This document shows positions 1-5,048 of a DNA stretch of 7,625 nt, piece after piece. Source of the DNA: Christensenella sp. UBA7707 (GTDB lineage Bacteria > Bacillota > Clostridia > Christensenellales > CAG-138); the NCBI GenBank assembly GCA_002482435.1, contig DLFZ01000098.1, forward strand, positions 1 through 7,625, read 5' to 3'. Below the pieces are notes generated by a model. The model did no database searches. It saw only the letters and a program-made list of their open reading frames with translations, and was not told the DNA's origin. The translations under genes and the position numbers were made by a program. Position 1 is the stretch's first letter. Each line of letters opens with the position of its first letter.

Positions 1-891
1 TGCGTTGGTGTGCGCCGCGCGGTCGAGAAGCGGCACAAAATCCATTTCAAAGCGCCCATCGTCGCTCGAAAACGTCCACGGCTTTACATAGCTTTCAGAG
101 GGGATGTTAAACTGCACCTTGGAAAGCTTGTGCCCTACGCCGTCGTAAATCACAAGGTTTTCGGTGGCGGCGCTCGTGTCGCCAAACCCGTAGCCGATGT
201 TGAAGCCAAGGAGCTTTCCGTTTACAACGCCGTTGCCGTTGCCCCAATACCATGTATTGTCGTACGTCCAAACGCCACGCCCCCAGTCGAGTGTGGCAAA
301 GCTCGTTTCGGGCTGAAACAAAAACTCGCGTTTCCCAAGCACTGCTTTGCCCGAGGCGCGCATGCAGTTGATCTTCTGGTTGTAATAAAACGCACGCGGT
401 TTTTCAAACGGCGTTGCGATGACCATGCTGTCCATGGGCGGCTGTTCGAGCGTAAGATCCACCTCTAGCGTCTCGTCGTCGTGAAAACGATCGAAGCGGC
501 AGTGAAGCTCGCGCTTGCCTTCGCGCTTAAAAAACGCCATCTGCACGCGTTTGTCGCCGTAAAGTGTATCGCCGGATTCGCTTGTTTCGGGAAGGTGATA
601 ACTGCCCATAGGGAAGGCGCGCATCACGGTGCTCGTGTTTTCCCATGGGGCCATAAAGTCAAGAAGCGAAGCGGAAATAAGGCCCATATAGCCGTTGTCG
701 GCCACGGTGAACGCCACGCCGAACGCGTCGTTTGTAACGATGTAATAATCCCATTCCTTAATGCGCCACGCGGGTACTTTTACATCCGCACGGCGGTAGT
801 CCAAAAGGAGGCTTCTGGCAAAGCCCGGTTCACGCACGTTGCCCTGTGCGTTCAAAAGCGCGCCGCGCTCCTTGATTTCGTGCTGCTGCAT
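1..891 (-). CDS. DUF2804 family protein, 3' end cut by window edge
   Basis: The reverse strand reads open from an ATG at 891 to the window edge: 297 codons with no stop, beginning MQQHEIKERGALLNAQGN. I recognise DUF2804 from the opening pattern (GALLN..GN.REPGFARS, then a WRIKEWDYY segment near residue 40) and from the late block ending in PWTFSSDDGRFEMDF and FVPLLDRAAHTN. Family members are usually about 330-340 residues, so roughly the last 40 codons are missing. No biochemical function is established for the family. The sequence shows no signal peptide or membrane segment, so a cytoplasmic protein is likely. The start is supported by a full AAGGAGG at 907-901, nine bases upstream of the ATG, and by a promoter at 959-931. 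The gene is divergent from the cell-wall hydrolase at 1091. The family call is by eye from remembered consensus, not from a search. Confidence 0.88.
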   Translation of the reverse strand, partial: MQQHEIKERGALLNAQGNVREPGFARSLLLDYRRADVKVPAWRIKEWDYYIVTNDAFGVAFTVADNGYMGLISASLLDFMAPWENTSTVMRAFPMGSYHLPETSESGDTLYGDKRVQMAFFKREGKRELHCRFDRFHDDETLEVDLTLEQPPMDSMVIATPFEKPRAFYYNQKINCMRASGKAVLGKREFLFQPETSFATLDWGRGVWTYDNTWYWGNGNGVVNGKLLGFNIGYGFGDTSAATENLVIYDGVGHKLSKVQFNIPSESYVKPWTFSSDDGRFEMDFVPLLDRAAHTNA

Positions 892-900
892 GAAACATTT

Positions 901-907
901 CCTCCTT
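901..907 (-). promoter_or_regulatory. Ribosome binding site of the DUF2804 gene
   Basis: The reverse strand carries AAGGAGG at 907-901, nine bases before the ATG at 891-889. This is a near-perfect Shine-Dalgarno sequence and fixes the start codon. Confidence 0.85.
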
Positions 908-930
908 GAACATACGATACTTCAATTTTT

Positions 931-959
931 ATTATACGCAAGCGCCAAGTTGCCTTCAA
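931..959 (-). promoter_or_regulatory. Sigma-A-type promoter for the DUF2804 gene
   Basis: On the reverse strand, TTGAAG at 959-954 (4 of 6 match to the -35 consensus) is followed by a 17-base spacer and a perfect TATAAT at 936-931. Transcription would start near 924 and leave a leader of about 33 bases containing the AAGGAGG. Spacing and position fit a vegetative promoter well; the call is by motif only. Confidence 0.65.
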
Positions 960-1055
960 CAACTATCTTTTTCGGCAGTAAACAAAAAATCTGCAAAAAT
1001 ATGCGTCTTTTGCGGTTGAACATGCGTATTTTTCTCCAAAAAACGCCAAAAAGGC

Positions 1056-1084
1056 TGGAAAACTTCGGAAAAGTTTATTATAAT
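1056..1084 (+). promoter_or_regulatory. Sigma-A-type promoter for the NlpC/P60 hydrolase gene
   Basis: TGGAAA at 1056-1061 (4 of 6 match to the -35 consensus) is followed by a 17-base spacer and a perfect TATAAT at 1079-1084. The expected transcription start falls about seven bases later, on or next to the A of the ATG at 1091. No Shine-Dalgarno sequence precedes that ATG. The message would therefore be leaderless, or would use the in-frame ATG at 1118 with a leader of about 27 bases. The promoter is supported by motif only. Confidence 0.5.
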
Positions 1085-1090
1085 CGATTC

Positions 1091-2386
1091 ATGGAACGTA
1101 AGCCCGAAACCAGAACAATGCAAAAAGTAAGACGCAAAGCCGCGCTCAAGCTGGTGCTGCGCTGTTCCCGTACGGCACTTTTGTGCTTGGCCGGGGTTGC
1201 GGCGGGCGGCTTTGTTGTGCTGCCTGCCTCGTTTGCGTTTCAAGCAACACCTACGCCCTACAACGGAAACGTTGTAATTTCCGGCACGCCGATACCTTCG
1301 ATGGCGGTCATTCCCACGCCCACACCCTATGTGCCCGAGCGTACGCCCAATCAGGCCGAAAGCGTCGTGAAAGACGTTGGCGCACAGGGCGATGTGGCCT
1401 ATCAAAAGCTTCAGTTCGGCGATTCGGCCGAAGCGGTGATGAGCGTACAGTCGCGACTGATGGAGCTTGGGTATTTCGACTCCGATGAACCTACGGAATA
1501 TTTTGGCCCTGCCACCGAAGCGGCCGCAAAGCTTTTTCAGCATGCGCACCACATGGCGGAAACGGGCATTGCCGACGAAGCGTTTCAAAGTGTTTTGTTC
1601 AGTGATATCGCGCTCCCTTATGTGATGGAGGAGGGCGACGATGGCAGCGATGTACAGAAGCTGCAAAACAGGCTCGATGAACTTGGGTATTTTGAAGGCA
1701 ACATCAACGGCTATTTCGGCACAGCGACCTTGCGCGCGCTCAAGGCGTTTCAAGTAAAAAACGGCCTTGCGGACAACGGGATTGCGGATGCGCAAACGCG
1801 TGAGCTTTTGTTTTCGCCAAGCGCCAAGCCGAAAATTGATCCTACGCCTACACCAAAACCCACCAAAAAGCCAACGCCTACACCCTCGGCAAAGGCGACC
1901 AAAAAGCCTTCGGCTACGTCCACCCCTTCGTCGAGCGGGTGGAACACCACGCCTTCCGCAACCTCGTCTTCGGGCGGTTCGTCCGGCATCCCCATTACGG
2001 GGAGCGGCGTAAGCGGAATGATTGAGGCCGCAAAGGCACAGCTTGGCGACCCGTATGTGTGGAGCGAGGAAGGCCCCGACAGCTACGATTGCTCCGGACT
2101 TGTGTATTACTGCCTCAGAAGCGTTGGCGTAAGCACGGGCCGCTACACTGCGGCAGGCTTCTCCCAGGTTTCCTCATGGCAAACCGTAGGCTCTACCTCG
2201 GAGCTTCAGGTTGGCGATTTAATTTTCTTCAAAAGCGACAGCAGCACGCGCATCAGCCACACGGGCATTTGGCTTGGCGGCAACAGCTACATTCACGCTT
2301 CGAGCACGGCGGGTAAGGTCATCATTAGCTCCTGGTCCGCGTGGGCGGAACGCAACTTTATGCTCGGCAAGCGTGTGTTCGGCTAA
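1091..2386 (+). CDS. Secreted NlpC/P60 peptidoglycan endopeptidase with two PG-binding domains
   Basis: A 431-residue protein. Its short basic N-terminus is followed by a hydrophobic segment at about residues 28-50 (TALLCLAGVAAGG...), which is a signal peptide or anchor. A Pro-Thr-rich stretch follows. Two peptidoglycan-binding (PG_binding_1) repeats lie at about 107-172 and 180-241; both carry a Q.RL.ELGYF core and a YFG.AT..A...FQ core. A low-complexity linker rich in Pro, Thr, Lys and Ser covers about 242-310. The C-terminal NlpC/P60 domain covers about 311-431. It has the catalytic Cys334 in YDCSGL, His390 in ISHTGIWLG and a third polar residue, His402, in YIHAS, so it looks active. Family members cut peptide stems of peptidoglycan, typically between D-Glu and the diamino acid; this substrate is inferred. 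The reading frame stays open upstream to 839, but that part overlaps the divergent DUF2804 gene and both promoters, so I reject it. ATG 1118 is the alternative start. A strong terminator follows. Confidence 0.9.
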   Translation: MERKPETRTMQKVRRKAALKLVLRCSRTALLCLAGVAAGGFVVLPASFAFQATPTPYNGNVVISGTPIPSMAVIPTPTPYVPERTPNQAESVVKDVGAQGDVAYQKLQFGDSAEAVMSVQSRLMELGYFDSDEPTEYFGPATEAAAKLFQHAHHMAETGIADEAFQSVLFSDIALPYVMEEGDDGSDVQKLQNRLDELGYFEGNINGYFGTATLRALKAFQVKNGLADNGIADAQTRELLFSPSAKPKIDPTPTPKPTKKPTPTPSAKATKKPSATSTPSSSGWNTTPSATSSSGGSSGIPITGSGVSGMIEAAKAQLGDPYVWSEEGPDSYDCSGLVYYCLRSVGVSTGRYTAAGFSQVSSWQTVGSTSELQVGDLIFFKSDSSTRISHTGIWLGGNSYIHASSTAGKVIISSWSAWAERNFMLGKRVFG

Positions 2387-2394
2387 GATGATGC

Positions 2395-2411
2395 GCGTAT
2401 TCTTGATACGC
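2395..2411 (+). other. Short perfect stem-loop just after the hydrolase stop codon
   Basis: GCGTAT at 2395-2400, a five-base loop TCTTG, and ATACGC at 2406-2411 form a 6-bp hairpin beginning eight bases after the TAA. It is followed by AAAAGGG, so it is not an intrinsic terminator on the plus strand. It may protect the mRNA 3' end or be fortuitous. Confidence 0.4.
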
Positions 2412-2470
2412 AAAAGGGTTCGGATAAATAGGGAAGCCGATTGAACCCTGAGTTGTTACGGAAAAGCGAA

Positions 2471-2508
2471 ACAGAGGCGATGCCCGGCATGGGCACGCCT
2501 CTGTTTTT
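2471..2508 (+). terminator. Strong intrinsic terminator between convergent genes
   Basis: ACAGAGGCG at 2471-2479 pairs perfectly with CGCCTCTGT at 2496-2504. Inside it, TGCCC at 2481-2485 pairs with GGGCA at 2491-2495 around a GGCAT loop; A2480 is a single bulge. This gives 14 base pairs followed by a T run at 2504-2508. It ends the hydrolase transcript, about 85 bases past its stop. Read on the minus strand, the stem is followed by an interrupted T-rich tail (TTTCGCTTTT), so it may also stop the convergent HTH_42 transcript that ends at 2572. Confidence 0.88.
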
Positions 2509-2571
2509 CAATTTAATGAATGATATCCCCATGGGTACGCACATTTTCCGGAGGGTTTCGGCTTCGTACTT

Positions 2572-3540
2572 TCAAACAAACCGATCTATCCGCCAGCGGA
2601 TGGAATCCACCAAATCAAAGGCGGCGTTTTTTATACGCTTTGGTTGTTCGGAAAAAAGCTCGACAATGGGCTCTTTGTTTTTAATGTTCCAAATGCCCGC
2701 GACACGTCCGTTTATGGCAATGGCGGGAAGGCAAATGCCCGATTTCAGAATGACCTTGCTTTTGTATTCGGGCGGTACAACGGCGCTTCGATCGGCATAC
2801 GACACAATGAACGGATCAAACCCTGACAACAATGTTATTTCCGGTATGTCGGCGGCTTCGCCGTCGCCATCACAATAATAATATGTGTTTTTATCAAAAT
2901 CGAAACTGCAAAGGCCGTCAAGAGATACGTTCCGCAGTTTTTTTGCATCCTCTTTCCAAATTCCGAAAAACCAGGCTGCATCCGCAAGCGTTGCCGGACC
3001 GTAGACCGAAAAATATTTGTGAAGCAAGTCGGGCAGCACCTCGTCGCGCGTCTGCGTCGGTTCTGCGCTTATCAGGTCAAAATCGCGGCTCGTCATATCT
3101 CTGAACGCCACAAGCCCCTTTCGTGCCAGCCCCAGAAACACACCACCCCATGGGCTGAACGCCCTGTCGATCACCTGCTCGTCATACTGCTGCGCAAACA
3201 ACCGCCTGAACTCGGCACGAGATACGACTCCGTCCTCCATATAACGCAAAACCTCGCGCTCAAACTCTCCCACGCCTTCCCCGCAGGAATGCAGCGCAAG
3301 CAGGGTTGGCAAATCCTCATAGGCAACGCCGTGAAGCGTTCCGCGGTAGAGCCACGTTTTCGTGAGTGCGTTTTTCCATCCGAACAGGTCCGCGCCGCGA
3401 ATCGTCGCAGAGAACACCACGTTGCGGTGGAACCAGCAATGCAGCCCCATTAGCTCGTGCGCTAACGTTACGATGTCATCGCACTGCCTCGATAAATATA
3501 ACCCGTGCATGCGGCGGCGGAGGATTTCATGTTCGGTCAT
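2572..3540 (-). CDS. Winged-helix HTH_42 (AlkZ/YcaQ-like) protein, catalytic motif apparently lost
   Basis: A 322-residue protein. The start at 3540 is set by AAGGAG at 3554-3549, eight bases upstream. Recognition rests on the family's typical order: an N-terminal L..R..GL segment, TWLYRGTLH at about 62-70 followed by EDLPTLLAL, the middle YGPATLADAAWFFGI at about 180-194, and the late block LLSGFDPFIVSYADRS at about 237-252 with PPEY and the INGRVAGIW strand (277-284). Named relatives are AlkZ and E. coli YcaQ (AlkX), DNA glycosylases that unhook interstrand crosslinks; many other members are uncharacterised. Their catalytic QxQ or QxD motif aligns by eye with GLHCW at residues 32-36, giving His34 and Trp36 instead, so glycosylase activity is doubtful. 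DNA binding remains plausible. The gene lies downstream of the DUF6530-like gene on the same strand, across a 265-base gap, and converges on the hydrolase. Confidence 0.82.
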   Translation of the reverse strand: MTEHEILRRRMHGLYLSRQCDDIVTLAHELMGLHCWFHRNVVFSATIRGADLFGWKNALTKTWLYRGTLHGVAYEDLPTLLALHSCGEGVGEFEREVLRYMEDGVVSRAEFRRLFAQQYDEQVIDRAFSPWGGVFLGLARKGLVAFRDMTSRDFDLISAEPTQTRDEVLPDLLHKYFSVYGPATLADAAWFFGIWKEDAKKLRNVSLDGLCSFDFDKNTYYYCDGDGEAADIPEITLLSGFDPFIVSYADRSAVVPPEYKSKVILKSGICLPAIAINGRVAGIWNIKNKEPIVELFSEQPKRIKNAAFDLVDSIRWRIDRFV

Positions 3541-3805
3541 GTTTTCTTCTCCTTCTTCCAATAGCCATTCTCTGAAAATCGTGGCAGGGCTCTTTAAGGG
3601 GCAGGTTTTGTGCCGGCGTCTGTTGGCCGCTCGCGTGGTTTGCGCATATTCAACAGGCCGATGAAGGGCTTTGAACCCTACGGCGGGAATGCCGATATGG
3701 CCGCAAGACCACAGTCGCGGCGCACCTTTTTTGAAAGCAGCTTGAAGATGCTTCCCTGACACAGCATGACGAAAAGCCGTCAAGAGAATGCACGATGCTT
3801 GCGCA
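3541..3805. other. 265-base spacer, no recognisable gene, some base-pairing potential
   Basis: This lies between the DUF6530-like stop and the HTH_42 start. I found no convincing promoter for the HTH_42 gene and no minus-strand terminator, so read-through from the upstream gene is possible. Small hairpins are visible: GCCGC/GCGGC around GAC/GTC at 3700-3721 with a T6 run at 3727-3732 on the plus strand; AGGG/CCCT at 3665-3679; CGGC/GCCG at 3681-3694; and TGACG/CGTCA at 3767-3782. None matches an RNA family I can name. The minus-strand frame continuous with the HTH_42 gene stays open across the whole spacer. Confidence 0.4.
3549..3554 (-). promoter_or_regulatory. Ribosome binding site that fixes the HTH_42 start
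   Basis: AAGGAG on the reverse strand at 3554-3549 is eight bases from the ATG at 3540. The same frame is open upstream as far as 3849, so this site decides the start. The upstream extension matches no family I know and would overlap the preceding gene. Confidence 0.8.
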
Positions 3806-4297
3806 TCAGCGCGCATACCCCATCTCTTTGAGCATTGCGCCGAGTACACGCAGCCGCTCGCTCAAAAGCTCGTCGTCCTTGGCAAGAGCGTCCAGCATCA
3901 GCTTTACATCCTCATCGATGCACTCGTTGTCGGTGCAAACGCTCACGGTCATTGCGTCGCCCTGCAAGCCGATGCGGTCGATCTGCGGGTGTTCGGGGTC
4001 GTAGTGCTTTTCAAAGCGGTACGATTCAGAAAAATACTGCCTCGTACGGCAATACAAAATGCAAAGGTCCAAAAGCCTGTGGATGGGAAGCTCTTCGGAA
4101 AGACGCGACCAGCGATCGCCTGAGGTGCGCCATACCTTGGCGCTTACGTCCACGCGCCCGCGCTCGTTCCACTGCGCAAGGCCGATGGAAAGCCCTTCCG
4201 TATCCGTTTTGTAGGCGCTGCGCCCGTCAATGTCGCCGTAGTTTTCCACCACCACAACGGGTTTGTGTTTGAGGTGCGTCGGTATTTTTAAGCTCAT
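3806..4297 (-). CDS. DUF6530-like protein of unknown function
   Basis: A 163-residue protein beginning MSLKIPTHLKHKPVVVVENY. The opening KIPTHLKHKPVVVVENY, the middle LSIGLAQWNERG and SAKVWR, and IDRIGLQGDAMTV with CTDN are strong family-like signatures. I associate them from memory with DUF6530, common in Clostridia; the name should be treated as provisional. No catalytic motif, signal peptide or membrane segment is evident, and the composition suggests a soluble cytoplasmic protein. The C-terminus (from about residue 130) is rich in Leu, Glu and Lys and probably helical. The chosen ATG at 4297 has GGAGG at 4307-4303, five bases upstream. An in-frame TTG at 4309 overlaps that site and is unlikely to be used. 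The gene is divergent from the Asp23-like gene and has its own consensus promoter. It could be co-transcribed with the HTH_42 gene downstream, but the 265-base gap makes this uncertain. Confidence 0.8.
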   Translation of the reverse strand: MSLKIPTHLKHKPVVVVENYGDIDGRSAYKTDTEGLSIGLAQWNERGRVDVSAKVWRTSGDRWSRLSEELPIHRLLDLCILYCRTRQYFSESYRFEKHYDPEHPQIDRIGLQGDAMTVSVCTDNECIDEDVKLMLDALAKDDELLSERLRVLGAMLKEMGYAR

Positions 4298-4302
4298 AGC
4301 TG

Positions 4303-4307
4303 CCTCC
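4303..4307 (-). promoter_or_regulatory. Ribosome binding site of the DUF6530-like gene
   Basis: GGAGG on the reverse strand at 4307-4303, five bases before the ATG at 4297. The spacing is a little short but acceptable, and it excludes the TTG at 4309 as start. Confidence 0.7.
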
Positions 4308-4330
4308 AAATTTACAAAATTATAAAATCA

Positions 4331-4358
4331 ATAATATCACAAACGTTACAAATGTCAA
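4331..4358 (-). promoter_or_regulatory. Sigma-A promoter with perfect -35 for the DUF6530-like gene
   Basis: On the reverse strand, TTGACA at 4358-4353 is a perfect -35 box. A 16-base spacer separates it from TATTAT at 4336-4331 (5 of 6 match). The start site would lie near 4325, leaving an AT-rich leader of about 28 bases with the GGAGG. This is one of the strongest promoter matches in the window. Confidence 0.7.
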
Positions 4359-4536
4359 CCGACGGAAGGTTTGTTTGCACAAATGTTCCAAAACTGCTAT
4401 GACGCGTGAAAACGGCATACACTACTATGCGCGGCGAGCGCAAAAGCGCGCGAAAAACCGCGGCTGAAAAAGTACAAAAACGCAAAAAACGGCAAGAATC
4501 CACCAGCTCGCCCCATTTGCGTCAACATGTTTTGCC

Positions 4537-4565
4537 TTGCCTACCGGGGCAATCTGGTATAGAAT
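4537..4565 (+). promoter_or_regulatory. Probable promoter of the Asp23-fakA-recG run
   Basis: TTGCCT at 4537-4542 (4 of 6 match) is followed by a 17-base spacer and TAGAAT at 4560-4565 (5 of 6). An overlapping TGGTATAGA reads as an extended -10 alternative. Transcription would begin near 4572, giving a leader of about 55 bases that contains the inverted repeat at 4588-4604. Confidence 0.5.
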
Positions 4566-4587
4566 GTAACTGCTATCCTGAAACCCT

Positions 4588-4604
4588 TAGAATGGGTCAT
4601 TCTA
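4588..4604 (+). promoter_or_regulatory. Perfect inverted repeat, operator or leader hairpin
   Basis: TAGAATG at 4588-4594, a three-base spacer GGT, and CATTCTA at 4598-4604 form a perfect 7-bp repeat between the proposed start site and the ribosome binding site. The same heptamer TAGAATG also occurs at 4560-4566 across the proposed -10 box. It could be a repressor operator or an RNA hairpin four bases from the ribosome binding site. A competing hairpin, ACCC 4583-4586 with GGGT 4594-4597, is also possible. The regulator is unknown. Confidence 0.5.
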
Positions 4605-4608
4605 TTTG

Positions 4609-4616
4609 AAAGGAGG
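4609..4616 (+). promoter_or_regulatory. Ribosome binding site of the Asp23-family gene
   Basis: AAAGGAGG at 4609-4616, nine bases before the ATG at 4626: a near-ideal site, suggesting efficient translation. Confidence 0.88.
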
Positions 4617-4625
4617 TTTTGGTAC

Positions 4626-4982
4626 ATGCCGGGAGTCATTACCACGGAACTCGGAAAGGTTACCATCGACGAAGCATTGATCGCGAACATCGCCGGGTAC
4701 GCGGCGCTCGAAAATTACGGCATCGCTTCCATGAGCTCGAAAACCGCGGGGGATGCTATTTTGCAGCTCATCGGCGGGGAAAACCACAAGCGCGGCGTCA
4801 AGGTTTCTTTTTCGGAGGAGGCCGGCGAGGTCGATATTGACCTTTATGTTACCCTCATTTACGGCGTTTCCCTTCCGGCGGTTGCTCAGAATATGATGAG
4901 CAATGTCCGTTATAAGGTAAACGAAATGACGGGGCTCAAAGTGCGCAACGTTAACATTCATGTGGAAACCGTGCGCACATAG
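4626..4982 (+). CDS. yloU: Asp23/Gls24 family envelope stress protein (YloU-type)
   Basis: A 118-residue protein, the usual length for the short YloU-type members. The N-terminus has the family pattern of an early hydrophobic strand (ITTELGKVTIDEALIANIAG), then AALENYGIASM. The middle has GVKVSF with acidic residues and the strand VDIDLYVTLIYGVSLPAVAQN; the end has VNEMTGLKVRNVNIHVE. Family members are small soluble proteins; in Staphylococcus, Asp23 is attached to the membrane through a partner and is linked to cell-envelope homeostasis. No membrane segment is present here. The gene immediately precedes fakA (66-base gap), matching the yloU-yloV order of Bacillus subtilis, on which the symbol rests. 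The start has a near-perfect ribosome binding site. Its exact molecular role is unknown even in well-studied species. Confidence 0.92.
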   Translation: MPGVITTELGKVTIDEALIANIAGYAALENYGIASMSSKTAGDAILQLIGGENHKRGVKVSFSEEAGEVDIDLYVTLIYGVSLPAVAQNMMSNVRYKVNEMTGLKVRNVNIHVETVRT

Positions 4983-4992
4983 CGGACTTATG

Positions 4993-5031
4993 GCCCGCTC
5001 GCTCGCCGCATGCGCGAAAAGCGGGGCGGGC
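4993..5031 (+). other. GC-rich intercistronic stem-loop before fakA
   Basis: GCCCGC at 4993-4998 can pair with GCGGGC at 5026-5031, and CCGC 5006-5009 with GCGG 5021-5024 inside. No T run follows, so it is not an intrinsic terminator. It ends two bases before the fakA ribosome binding site and could affect mRNA processing or fakA translation. Confidence 0.4.
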
Positions 5032-5033
5032 AT

Positions 5034-5040
5034 GGGGAGG
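5034..5040 (+). promoter_or_regulatory. Ribosome binding site pointing to a TTG start for fakA
   Basis: GGGGAGG at 5034-5040 is eight bases from a TTG at 5049 but 17 bases from the first nearby ATG at 5058, which is too far. It therefore favours the TTG. An earlier in-frame ATG at 5010 precedes the site and has no binding site of its own. Confidence 0.65.
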
Positions 5041-5048
5041 ATTGGATT

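Larger units (their letters stand above)
4298..4625. other. 328-base divergent intergenic region
   Basis: It holds the leftward DUF6530 promoter (4331-4358), the rightward promoter (4537-4565), a 17-base inverted repeat (4588-4604) and a ribosome binding site (4609-4616). The middle contains a GC-rich stem-loop: CGCGG 4430-4434 with CCGCG 4458-4462, and GCGC 4438-4441 with GCGC 4446-4449 around AAAA. It also contains five A-tracts between 4442 and 4489. I see no real gene here: the basic 67-codon frame from a GTG at 4406 has no ribosome binding site and no family resemblance. The rpmB gene that often neighbours this cluster in Bacillus is absent. Confidence 0.6.

Noticed and set aside
10..909. 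Plus-strand open frames at 10-468 and 481-909
   Set aside because: They are shadows of the DUF2804 gene on the opposite strand. Their products match no family I know, and the minus-strand frame has family motifs, a ribosome binding site and a promoter.
839..1090. An upstream in-frame extension of the hydrolase gene starting at ATG 839
   Set aside because: It overlaps the start of the divergent DUF2804 gene and both promoters, adds no recognisable domain, and places 84 residues ahead of the signal-like segment.
956..1795. A 279-codon minus-strand frame opposite the hydrolase
   Set aside because: It is antisense to a well-supported coding region, shows no known motif, and covers the rightward promoter.
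3665..3679. AGGGTTCAAAGCCCT on the minus strand, resembling a tRNA T-arm
   Set aside because: No matching acceptor stem, D-arm, anticodon arm or CCA end could be assembled around it.
3700..3732. A plus-strand terminator-like hairpin followed by T6
   Set aside because: Five bases separate the stem from the T run, the stem has an AA bulge, and no plus-strand gene lies upstream, so I did not call it a terminator.
4406..4609. A 67-codon basic plus-strand frame from a GTG
   Set aside because: No ribosome binding site, no family resemblance, and it runs through the promoter and inverted repeat of the next gene.
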